NCBI GenBank assembly: GCA_022360445.1
Contig: JAKSCV010000036.1
Location: 167,993 to 231,992 of the forward strand
Origin: Gammaproteobacteria bacterium
GTDB taxonomy: Bacteria > Pseudomonadota > Gammaproteobacteria > UBA5861
Length of the DNA: 64,000 nt
Direction of reading: 5' to 3'
Shown piece after piece: positions 35,379 to 44,711 of the stretch. The translations under genes and the position numbers were made by a program. Every line of letters begins with the position of its first letter. The first letter of the stretch is position 1. The notes under the pieces were generated by a model that worked only from the letters and a program-made list of their open reading frames with translations, had not been told where the DNA came from and searched no databases.

Positions 35379-36770
35379 TTAAACCGCCTTACTTTCCAGT
35401 CTTTGAATTTTGCTGTACAGCGTTGTACGGTTTACATTCAGCAGCTTGGAGGCATGGCTGAGGTTGTTGTCGCACATTTGCAATGCACTTTGAATATATT
35501 GCCATTCGACCTTTTGGATATGTTCGTCGAGATCAAAATTTCCTTCTTTTAAGCGAGTTTTACAGTCTTCAGCCGCGCCCTCTGCTGGTAGAGTGGCTAA
35601 GGGTTCCGAGCTTTCAAGCTCCTCTTGCAGACGGGCTCGTGATACCGTTTGCCCTGGATATTTTGTACCTAGCCGTACAATGATGTTACGCAGCTCCCTG
35701 ACGTTACCGGGAAATACGTATCCCAGCCAGAGATCTTCTGCTTCATCGTCCAGTTCAAAAGGGGGTACTTTACCGCTGTAAATATTTTGAAAGTAAGTCA
35801 GCAGTGCGATTTTGTCTTGGTAGCGTTCACGGAGTGGAGGTGTTTTAATTGAAAGGACGCAAAGGCGATAGTATAAATCCTCTCGAAAACGACCTGCCCG
35901 AACCTCTTCCAGTAAATTTTTATTGCTCGCGGCGATGATCCTGGCTCGTGCAAGTCGGGGTCGTGACTCGCCGATACGATAATACTCTCCGTTTTCGATT
36001 ACCCGCAACAAGTTGGATTGAAGACTGATGCTCATCTCGCCAATTTCATCCAGGAAGAGCGTGCCGTCTTTAGCTTCTGCAAAGAAGCCATTATGTTCTC
36101 GCGTAGCGCCGGTGAATGCGCCTTTGGCGTGACCAAATAGCTGTGACGCCAGTAATTCACTGGAAAAGGCCGCGCAATTGACAGCAATGTAGGGGTGTGC
36201 CGTACGGGCACTGGCATTATGCAGTTGAGTGGCAATCAGCTCTTTGCCTGTCCCTGATTCACCTGTTATCAGTACGGGAAAGTCTGTGTTGGCAAACTGA
36301 GTGATTTGGGCACGTAAACCCACCATGGCAGGGCTGTCTCCAATCAGTGCGTAACTTTCTCTTTTGGACTGGTCAACATCAATACTCAAGAGCTGCAACT
36401 GGTGTTCCAGGCGCGCTTTGAGCAGTTGGGGTTCACAAGGTTTTGGGATGAAGTCAGCAGCACCTATCGTCATGGCATGCTTCAGGTTCTTGTCTTCATT
36501 TTGCCCGGATAACACTAAAATGCGCATATTGGGGTTGATTGCCAGAAGCTCTGGAATCAGAGCAAAACCCTCTGTCGAGTCATGGGGGTAAGGGGGAAGG
36601 CCTAAGTCAACCAGAGAAAGCTCGGGAGGTTGCGGTAAGTTACTGATAACCGCGATGGCTTCCTTTCGTGTTTCGGCCGTGTGCACGGTAAACGAGGAGC
36701 GCAATAAAAAAACCAGGTTTTCTCTGATTAATGGGTCATCATCGACAAGCAGAAGTCCGGGTTTATCCAT
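35379..36770 (-). CDS. Sigma-54-dependent response regulator, PrsR-like
   Basis: The 463-residue regulator has a receiver domain: LLVDDDPLIREN, the phosphoacceptor D55 in SLVDLGLPP, and SGQ. The central AAA domain shows GESGTGKELIA, GAFTGA, DGTLFLDEIGEM and PLRERYQDK. The C-terminal Fis-type helix-turn-helix is at LSHASKLLNVNRTTLYSKIQRL. GLPPYPHDSTEGF after D55 recalls PrsR. Start ATG 36770 has AAGGATT upstream; an extension to 36872 would add a disordered 34 residues. The GAFTGA motif shows it works with sigma-54. It heads the pilus operon, so it probably activates that operon. A 12-bp inverted repeat lies upstream. Confidence 0.88.
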   Translation of the reverse strand: MDKPGLLLVDDDPLIRENLVFLLRSSFTVHTAETRKEAIAVISNLPQPPELSLVDLGLPPYPHDSTEGFALIPELLAINPNMRILVLSGQNEDKNLKHAMTIGAADFIPKPCEPQLLKARLEHQLQLLSIDVDQSKRESYALIGDSPAMVGLRAQITQFANTDFPVLITGESGTGKELIATQLHNASARTAHPYIAVNCAAFSSELLASQLFGHAKGAFTGATREHNGFFAEAKDGTLFLDEIGEMSISLQSNLLRVIENGEYYRIGESRPRLARARIIAASNKNLLEEVRAGRFREDLYYRLCVLSIKTPPLRERYQDKIALLTYFQNIYSGKVPPFELDDEAEDLWLGYVFPGNVRELRNIIVRLGTKYPGQTVSRARLQEELESSEPLATLPAEGAAEDCKTRLKEGNFDLDEHIQKVEWQYIQSALQMCDNNLSHASKLLNVNRTTLYSKIQRLESKAV

Positions 36771-36860
36771 TGGCGTTATAATCCTTTCATGGCCAGAGTG
36801 GGTTGCGTTGGATTGAGCCGATTGAGATCGGCTATCAAAAAAAACTTGATTGATCTGTGG

Positions 36861-36989
36861 ATTTTTCGACATTTCTGTTCAATATGCAAGCCTGTTAAGG
36901 GAGATTCCCTAAATTACTTAAATTTCACTAACACTATAATGAAAAATGTCCAGTGCGAAGCTTGTTTTAAAGTATAGATGTCGAAAAAT
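36861..36989. promoter_or_regulatory. Inverted repeat flanking the regulator/trmL intergenic region
   Basis: ATTTTTCGACAT at 36861-36872 and its perfect complement ATGTCGAAAAAT at 36978-36989 lie 105 bp apart, on either side of the divergent intergenic region. Possible paired binding sites for a regulator of either flanking gene. The left copy overlaps a possible upstream start of the regulator gene. Confidence 0.45.
36914..36940 (+). promoter_or_regulatory. Candidate promoter for trmL
   Basis: A perfect -10 TATAAT at 36935-36940 lies within the two inverted-repeat halves. TTACTT, 15 bases upstream, is a weak -35. A transcript would start near 36947 and have a leader of about 80 bases before the trmL ATG. 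Confidence 0.35.
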
Positions 36990-37028
36990 TGACAACTCCT
37001 TCTTTCCCCTAATGAAAGTTACCTTGTT

Positions 37029-37502
37029 ATGAGTGCTGTGTTAAATATTGTTTTGTACCAGCCTGAAATCCCACCGAATACGGGCAACATCATCCGTTTG
37101 TGCGCTAACACCGGAGCCGGCTTGCACCTGATAGAGCCATTGGGGTTCGAGTTGGATCACCGCAAACTGCGTCGAGCAGGTTTGGACTACCATGAAAGTG
37201 CACGTGTGAGTACGCATTCTAGCCTTGCTTGTTTCCTCCAAACCGTTCAACCCAAGCGATTATTGCCTTGCAGTACACGCGGACAGACCCGTTATTCTGA
37301 TGCTGTGTATGCGCCGGGTGATGCACTGTTGTTTGGCCCGGAAACGCGCGGGTTGCCCACAAGTGTGCTGTCGAGTGTACCGCCTGAAGAGCAATTAACC
37401 ATTCCCATGAATGTGGGATCCCGGAGCCTGAATTTGTCAAACGCGGTGGCGATTATTTTTTACGAGGCCTGGCGACAAATGGACTTTTGTGTGTTGGATT
37501 AG
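37029..37502 (+). CDS. trmL: tRNA (cytidine/uridine-34 2'-O)-methyltransferase TrmL
   Basis: TrmL 2'-O-methylates the wobble nucleotide of two leucine tRNAs. The 157-residue SPOUT protein has VLYQPEIPPNTGNIIRLCANT, the knot loop FGPETRGLP and the C-terminal IPMNVGSRSLNLSNAVAI, the SAM site. It lies beside gpsA and secB, as in E. coli where cysE is between; cysE is not here. It ends 19 bases from the convergent gpsA end. Confidence 0.95.
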   Translation: MSAVLNIVLYQPEIPPNTGNIIRLCANTGAGLHLIEPLGFELDHRKLRRAGLDYHESARVSTHSSLACFLQTVQPKRLLPCSTRGQTRYSDAVYAPGDALLFGPETRGLPTSVLSSVPPEEQLTIPMNVGSRSLNLSNAVAIIFYEAWRQMDFCVLD

Positions 37503-37521
37503 AGGCGGTTCCTGTCAGCTT

Positions 37522-38526
37522 TCAGGGCGCTTCCATGACGGGTGCGCGGGCCAGGAGGCTGTGTACCGCCGCTAAAGGGTCTTTGTCTTGATATAAGACA
37601 TCGTACACTTCATTCACAATTGGCATATCAACGGCTTTTTGGTCGGAGAGCCGGTAGGCTTCTGCCGTGGTATAAATGCCTTCAACCGCTTGTCCGATTT
37701 CTTGAATGGCTTGTTCGGTATTGAGCCCTCTGGCCAGCGCCAGACCAAACCGGCGATTACGGGATAAATTATCCGTGCAGGTCAGTACCAAGTCGCCCAG
37801 GCCTGAGAGCCCCATCAGGGTTTCTCGCTGTCCTCCGAGTTGTTCTCCCAAGCGCATTAATTCGGCCAGCCCGCGGGTAATGAGTGCAGCTCGGGTATTC
37901 GCGCCAAAACCGAGACCATCGGCAATGCCTGCGGCAATCGCAAGTACATTTTTGAGCGCGCCGCCGATTTCCACGCCAATAATATCGGTGTTGGCATAGG
38001 TTCTAAAACTTTCGCCCTGAAACCAACTGGCCGCCAGACTTGCAAAGTCAGCTTCTTCTGCGGCAACAGTTGCCGCAGAGGGTAGGCCTTGCAGTACTTC
38101 TTTTGCAAACGTTGGTCCGGAGATCACCGCAACCCGGTGGAGTGAGGGGAGTTCTTCAAGCGCAATTTCGTGCAGCAGTTTAGCTGTACCTTTTTCAAGC
38201 CCTTTACAGGCCCAAATGATGGCGCGGTCTCCTGATAGCCAGGGGCTCAGCTTCTGGATGTAGTCCCGAAAATTATGGCTGGGTACGGCGAGAACAATCG
38301 TGTCTGCTTGTGCAATCGCATGCGTTAGGTCATGTGTGTAGTTCAGTGTGGGAGGGAGCGGCAACCCGGGTAAATATTTTGAATTTTCCTGGGTGACTTG
38401 CATGGTTCGCATCTGTTGAATATCCCGTCCCCAGAGAGTGGCGGCGTGGCCATTGCGGGCCAGCAGTGCCGCCAGAGCGGTCCCCCACGAGCCTGCCCCA
38501 AGAACTGTGAATTGCGGATTTGCCAT
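37522..38526 (-). CDS. gpsA: Glycerol-3-phosphate dehydrogenase [NAD(P)+] GpsA
   Basis: GpsA reduces dihydroxyacetone phosphate to sn-glycerol 3-phosphate for phospholipid synthesis. The 334-residue protein has the Rossmann GAGSWGTALAALLARNGH, AVPSHNFRD, KGLEKGTAKLL and the catalytic region VEIGGALKNVLAIAAGI with its lysine, then LSGLGDLVLTCT. It is the last gene of a NUDIX-hemF-secB-gpsA run, 6 bases after secB. Confidence 0.96.
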   Translation of the reverse strand: MANPQFTVLGAGSWGTALAALLARNGHAATLWGRDIQQMRTMQVTQENSKYLPGLPLPPTLNYTHDLTHAIAQADTIVLAVPSHNFRDYIQKLSPWLSGDRAIIWACKGLEKGTAKLLHEIALEELPSLHRVAVISGPTFAKEVLQGLPSAATVAAEEADFASLAASWFQGESFRTYANTDIIGVEIGGALKNVLAIAAGIADGLGFGANTRAALITRGLAELMRLGEQLGGQRETLMGLSGLGDLVLTCTDNLSRNRRFGLALARGLNTEQAIQEIGQAVEGIYTTAEAYRLSDQKAVDMPIVNEVYDVLYQDKDPLAAVHSLLARAPVMEAP

Positions 38527-38532
38527 GTGTTC

Positions 38533-39009
38533 TTACTGTATGGTCTCTTTATTTTCGGATGCTTTTTGTTGTTCCAGATGCTGAGTATACAATGCGTCGA
38601 AATTGATAGGGTCCAGCAAAATTTGGGGAAAGCCGCCTTTGACAGCCAGCTCTGAGATGGCTTCGCGGGCGAAGGGGAATAAAATATTGGGACAGAAAGC
38701 ACCCAGAACGTTACCAAGTGCCTCAGGTTCTACGCCGGTGATGGTAAAAATGCCAGCCTGCTTCAGTTCGATCAGGTAGGCAGTTTTTTCTTCTTGCTTG
38801 GCGGTCAGAGTGATTGTCAGAACAACCTCATACACATTGTCGTTGATTTTCCTACCTTCGCTGTTCAGCTGTAGGTCCATTTGCGGTTTCCAGGCTTGGT
38901 TCCCAATAAACAGACCAGGGGTGCCAGGCGACTCAAAAGAGGCGTCTTTGAGATAGACCTTTTCGATTTTGAATTGCTGTCCATTGTCTTGCTGTGCTGT
39001 TTCGGCCAT
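38533..39009 (-). CDS. secB: Protein-export chaperone SecB
   Basis: SecB keeps preproteins unfolded and delivers them to SecA. The 158-residue acidic protein has QFKIEKVYLKDASFESPG, LTAKQEEKTAYLIELKQAGIF and CPNILFPFAREAISELAVKGGFP, the conserved blocks. The charged C-terminus binds SecA through zinc in E. coli; here the last residues lack the usual cysteine/histidine set, so that contact may differ. It starts 58 bases after hemF and precedes gpsA, as in E. coli. Confidence 0.95.
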   Translation of the reverse strand: MAETAQQDNGQQFKIEKVYLKDASFESPGTPGLFIGNQAWKPQMDLQLNSEGRKINDNVYEVVLTITLTAKQEEKTAYLIELKQAGIFTITGVEPEALGNVLGAFCPNILFPFAREAISELAVKGGFPQILLDPINFDALYTQHLEQQKASENKETIQ

Positions 39010-39067
39010 GTATACCTCGGAGTATGTGAATAAGGGTTAATAAAATGAATAGCGTGGCTATCTGTTG

Positions 39068-40647
<1,580 letters not shown>

Positions 40648-40767
40648 TTGTGTACTGTCATGGCTTTAACTATTTAAGGCGAATAGCATAACATGTTTAG
40701 AACCAACACTTAGTGACACGCCAGAGAGTAAACTAGACAGTCAATCTGGGCATAGGAGAAAGAAGCT

Positions 40768-42288
40768 ATGAATATTGCCATCCACATGAAGCGTGCAGGA
40801 CGATCCTTTGGAGAAAATCGAGCAATTGCCTTGGGTAAAACGCTTGTCTATACCTATGCGGACCTGGATGACCGCTGTGCGCGACTTGGGCGGGCCTTGT
40901 GCTCAGAGTATGGTCTGGAAACCGGTGATAAAGTTGCGATTGTGATGCAGAACCGGCCGGAATACCTGGAGCTGCTGTATGGGTGCTGGTATGCCGGGCT
41001 GGCAGTTGTTCCTGTCAACGCTAAATTACACGTCAATGAGTTTGAATACATTTTGAGCCATTCTGAGGCCAAGCTTTGTTTTTCTGCAGGTTCAATTTAT
41101 GAAGATATTGCCACAATCGAAGGGCGTATCGACCCTCTGGAGGCACTGATTAATGTGGATGATGAGTCGTACAGTCAGCTTTTTGATGCCGATCGGATCG
41201 AACTGGTAAGCGTCGAAAAAGATCATCTCGCTTGGCTCTTTTATACCAGTGGCACAACAGGTAAACCCAAAGGCGCGATGATCAGCCATGGTAATTTGTT
41301 TGCCATGGTTGCCGGTTATGCGACAGATGTTGACAGGATTTCCTCTCAAGACTGTATTTTACACTCAGCTCCCTTAAGCCATGGTTCCGGGATTTATGCC
41401 GTTGCCCATGTCGTCGCTGCGGCTTGCCACGTACTGCCCTCGAGCCGGGGATTTGATGTCGACGAAGTTTTCAGCCTTTCGCAACACTGGAAAAATACAA
41501 CCTTTTTTGCCGCACCCACGATCATTAAACGGTTAGTCGATCAAGGGCAAGGCCTTGATGTATCCGGAATTAAAACGATCGTTTATGGCGGTGCACCGAT
41601 GTATGTTGAAGATTTGCGTCAGGCTCAGGCACTTTTTGGCGAGCGCTTGATACAAATTTACGGCCAGGGAGAAAGCCCCATGACCATCACCTGCTTGCCG
41701 CGTGCTGTCATTGCGGAGCAGACGACTCCGGACTGGGAGGCAAAGGTTGCATCCGTAGGTATTCCTCATTCCGTTGTCGAAGTGCGTGTTGCAGATGGCA
41801 GCGGTGCGGAGTTGCCTCCTCATGCGGTTGGCGAAATCCTGGTGCGAGGCGATACCGTGATGTTGGGGTACTGGAAAAACCCAAGTGCGACAGAAGCCAC
41901 CTTAAAAGGGGGGTGGTTGCACACAGGTGACTTGGGCTTTATGGATGAGCAGGGCTTTTTAACACTTAAAGATCGCAGCAAAGATATGCTGATCAGCGGT
42001 GGTATCAATATTTATCCACGTGAAGTTGAAGAAGTACTGCTTCAGCATCCGGATGTTGCTGAAGTCTCCGTGATTGGTGAGCCTGATTCTGAGTGGGGGG
42101 AAAATGTCGTCGCCTGTGTTGTATGTGTCCCCAATAACCCACTCACAGCCCAAGAGTTGGATCAGTTCTGTGTTGAGCATATCGCGCGTTTTAAACGCCC
42201 TAAAAAATACCATTTCCTAGAGGCGCTGCCTAAAAATAACTACGGCAAGGTGTTAAAAACAGTACTGCGTGAAAACTATAGTGCATAA
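40768..42288 (+). CDS. Acyl-CoA synthetase (AMP-forming)
   Basis: The 506-residue enzyme activates a carboxylic acid to its CoA ester through an acyl-adenylate. It has the P-loop YTSGTTGKPKGAM, IYGQGESP, the adenylate motif LHTGDLGFMDEQGFL and the hinge KDMLISGGINIYPREVEE, with the catalytic lysine near the end in KNNYGKVLK. AGGAGA precedes the ATG. It stands alone, divergent from the NUDIX gene. Length and motifs fit medium- or long-chain or aromatic acids; the substrate is not predictable from sequence. It could supply the 2.7-7.3 kb operon. Confidence 0.9.
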   Translation: MNIAIHMKRAGRSFGENRAIALGKTLVYTYADLDDRCARLGRALCSEYGLETGDKVAIVMQNRPEYLELLYGCWYAGLAVVPVNAKLHVNEFEYILSHSEAKLCFSAGSIYEDIATIEGRIDPLEALINVDDESYSQLFDADRIELVSVEKDHLAWLFYTSGTTGKPKGAMISHGNLFAMVAGYATDVDRISSQDCILHSAPLSHGSGIYAVAHVVAAACHVLPSSRGFDVDEVFSLSQHWKNTTFFAAPTIIKRLVDQGQGLDVSGIKTIVYGGAPMYVEDLRQAQALFGERLIQIYGQGESPMTITCLPRAVIAEQTTPDWEAKVASVGIPHSVVEVRVADGSGAELPPHAVGEILVRGDTVMLGYWKNPSATEATLKGGWLHTGDLGFMDEQGFLTLKDRSKDMLISGGINIYPREVEEVLLQHPDVAEVSVIGEPDSEWGENVVACVVCVPNNPLTAQELDQFCVEHIARFKRPKKYHFLEALPKNNYGKVLKTVLRENYSA

Positions 42289-42508
42289 ATCCGTGGGCCC
42301 TAAAAATTAAGTCTTTCGATACTGTTGATCCAAGTAAAGAAAGCTTTTTTCATTTTAAAGATGTAGCCGATTAGGCCGATTCATTAAATCAACTATAACT
42401 TTTGATAGGCTCGTCTCGCTGTAACCTTCCTCCGGCTGTTTTTGCACAAGAGAGTGCGAGTAGGTGGTGGCATGAGGCGGCCGATGAATAGGGCTGATCT
42501 GGCTGCGG

Positions 42509-44467
42509 ATGTCTGAGAATTTTATAAGTAATATGGGGGCTCGGGGAAAGTTGCTTGTTTTCCTTTGTGGGCCAGTGCTTTTACTCTTCATCACCGTAGC
42601 CGGTGAGCTTAGTCGGCAGACCGTGGCTTTCAATTCAGCCCGGCAAACGATGGAAGTGAAAGTTTTCTTGCAGGAGTTGTCCACATTAGTTCGGTTGTTG
42701 AGGCAGGAGAAAATACTTACGATTCAGTTTATTGAGTCAGCCGACAATGCTCAGGCTGAAGCGAAGTTGCAAGCGCACATCGATCACGTTGAGGCATTCA
42801 GAAAGCAATTTCGTGCAGACTATATCGATTTCGTTGAGCGTGATGCATTTACCCGAATCCAGTCGTCGATTTCTCAGGCCATTTTAGCGGTCCGCTCTCT
42901 GTCCGATTTGCGACAGAGAGTCACTTATGACTACTCTACGGTTTATTTTTTTGATGCGTACAATGAAGTTATAGATAAGATATTACTCGTGTTTGAGGAG
43001 TTTGCGGCCTCAATTTTATACAGCGACTTTCATTTAGGCGCGCTTGTCTGGTCCAATGCTCTTCAGTACGAAGAATTATCCAGTAGGGAGTTAGTTTTCA
43101 TCCAGCATTTTGAGGCGCCTTGGTGGCAGGGTCGCAGACATGTCATCGAATGGGTGCTGTTGGCTGATGAAATCGAGTACCTTAGGCAGACACTGGGAAG
43201 TGCTGTGATTTCAGCAGTGCCTCAGTTGATGCTGGACGACGCGCTGGAATACAAAAAATTGCCTCAATATACAGGGTGGAAGAATGCCACCTTATATAAC
43301 GTAAAGCACCAAGGGGCCTATCGGCTGGAGGTAACGCCTTCTCTATTGACTTCACTTGTGGAAAGGGAAGGTGCCATTGCCAGCTTTAATGATGCATATG
43401 GACGCTTTCTTATTGAAAAAAGTAACCAGTTTTTTAATTTTTCATTACTAAAAATCCTAACACTTGGGGTGGCTCTGGTCATGGTATTAAGCCTCACTGT
43501 ATGGCTTGGCTGGCTCATTGCCAAAAGTATTAGTGGGCGTTTGCAGACGTTGACCAAAGCACTGCAGGCGTGGGATATATCATCCGGAGAAATTGTCAGT
43601 GTGGACGTTGGTGGAACGGATGAAATTGGCCACATTGCAGGAACGGTTAATCAGATGATGATACATCTGGCGGATTACCGAAACCGCCTGGAACGCAATA
43701 GTGATGCGTTGATTGATACGAACAATAAGCTCTTGCATCAAGAGTCGGAACGCCTGAAGGAAGAGAGTGTTGCTAAGGATGTCTTTTCCCGAATTGTAAA
43801 AACAACCGATCATGTCGAGGGCGTGCACTGGTGGGGGCGGTCATTTTCTACATTTAGTGGTGATTTATTACTGACAGCAGAAGACTCAAGTGGAGGCACG
43901 CACTGTCTGCTGTGTGACTTCACAGGGCATGGACTGCCCGCTGCATTGGGTGCGGTTCCGGTTTCCGCTATTTTTCGTGCGATGGTCCGTCGCGACATGT
44001 ACGGTGATGAGGTATTAGCCGAGTTAAATGAGAAATTAAAAGAGCTATTGCCCACAGATTATTTTGCCTGCGCGGCGTACATGAAGATTGATTTTCAAGG
44101 AAATAACATCAAAATCTGGAATTGTGGGATGCCACCTGTGGTGGTGGTTAACCGTAAAGGGAAAGTTGTTGATACGTGTGAATCGCAAAATTTACCCCTA
44201 GGTATTACTTCTCTAAAATCTTTTGAAAGAAATGAATATTCTGTACAGGCGGGGGATAGTCTTTACGCTTATTCAGATGGGATCACTGAGGCGCGTAATC
44301 ATGCTGAAGAAATGTTTGGACAAGCGCGTTTCAAAGCCCTAGTGATGGAAGAAGATGTGGGAGCAGGCCGTATTGAAAAAATCAGCCATGCATTGACAAA
44401 TTTTATTGGTGATGCCGCGTTAGCTGATGATATGTCGATTGTTGAAATACGTTTTCCCGATCAATAA
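42509..44467 (+). CDS. Membrane sensor protein with SpoIIE-type PP2C phosphatase
   Basis: The 652-residue protein has an N-terminal membrane helix (about 13-32), a helical periplasmic region of about 270 residues beginning LVRLLRQEKILTIQFIES, similar to nitrate/nitrite-sensing (NIT) domains, and a second helix near 315. A HAMP region then precedes the PP2C/SpoIIE domain: SGDLLLTAEDSSGGTHCLLCDFTGHGLPAALG and LYAYSDGITEARN. It likely dephosphorylates an anti-sigma or anti-anti-sigma partner; none is adjacent. ATG 42509 has only a weak ribosome site, and a second methionine is at residue 9. The ligand is unknown. Confidence 0.87.
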   Translation: MSENFISNMGARGKLLVFLCGPVLLLFITVAGELSRQTVAFNSARQTMEVKVFLQELSTLVRLLRQEKILTIQFIESADNAQAEAKLQAHIDHVEAFRKQFRADYIDFVERDAFTRIQSSISQAILAVRSLSDLRQRVTYDYSTVYFFDAYNEVIDKILLVFEEFAASILYSDFHLGALVWSNALQYEELSSRELVFIQHFEAPWWQGRRHVIEWVLLADEIEYLRQTLGSAVISAVPQLMLDDALEYKKLPQYTGWKNATLYNVKHQGAYRLEVTPSLLTSLVEREGAIASFNDAYGRFLIEKSNQFFNFSLLKILTLGVALVMVLSLTVWLGWLIAKSISGRLQTLTKALQAWDISSGEIVSVDVGGTDEIGHIAGTVNQMMIHLADYRNRLERNSDALIDTNNKLLHQESERLKEESVAKDVFSRIVKTTDHVEGVHWWGRSFSTFSGDLLLTAEDSSGGTHCLLCDFTGHGLPAALGAVPVSAIFRAMVRRDMYGDEVLAELNEKLKELLPTDYFACAAYMKIDFQGNNIKIWNCGMPPVVVVNRKGKVVDTCESQNLPLGITSLKSFERNEYSVQAGDSLYAYSDGITEARNHAEEMFGQARFKALVMEEDVGAGRIEKISHALTNFIGDAALADDMSIVEIRFPDQ

Positions 44468-44473
44468 AACCTT

Positions 44474-44636
44474 GGGAACCTCTGACTAAGTCCATACTGT
44501 TTCTGCGCTTCAGGCCGCCCTTCGGGGCTTGTAGGTTTTCTCGTGCTCTTTGCTGTGGCTTTTTACAAGACCTAGGCATTGTTTCAAACCCATGTCTCGA
44601 CCACGAAAAATATCATGGACTTAATCAGGGGTTCCC
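44474..44636. mobile_element. MITE-like element with 22-bp inverted ends
   Basis: The left end gggaacctctgactaagtcc and the right end, read as its complement, agree at 20 of 22 bases over 163 bp. Flanking TT on both sides may be a 2-bp target duplication. It holds no coding frame. Ends of this form are typical of DDE-type insertion sequences whose non-autonomous derivatives are MITEs. It lies between the phosphatase and channel genes; a 16-base copy of its end occurs at 11103-11118. Confidence 0.7.
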
Positions 44637-44655
44637 TTGTGTAATGGCCTTGACT

Positions 44656-44695
44656 CCGCCTGACGCCTGACGCTTGCGAGCGGTTGCCCAGGCGG
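44656..44695 (+). promoter_or_regulatory. GC-rich inverted repeat in the mechanosensitive channel leader
   Basis: CCGCCTG at 44656-44662 pairs with CAGGCGG at 44689-44695 around a 26-base loop that contains a tandem gcctgac. The stem ends 16 bases before the channel ATG and may mask its weak ribosome site. It might be part of an insertion scar of the neighbouring MITE, but does not match its ends. Confidence 0.35.
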
Positions 44696-44711
44696 TGAAA
44701 ATAGCACCACT

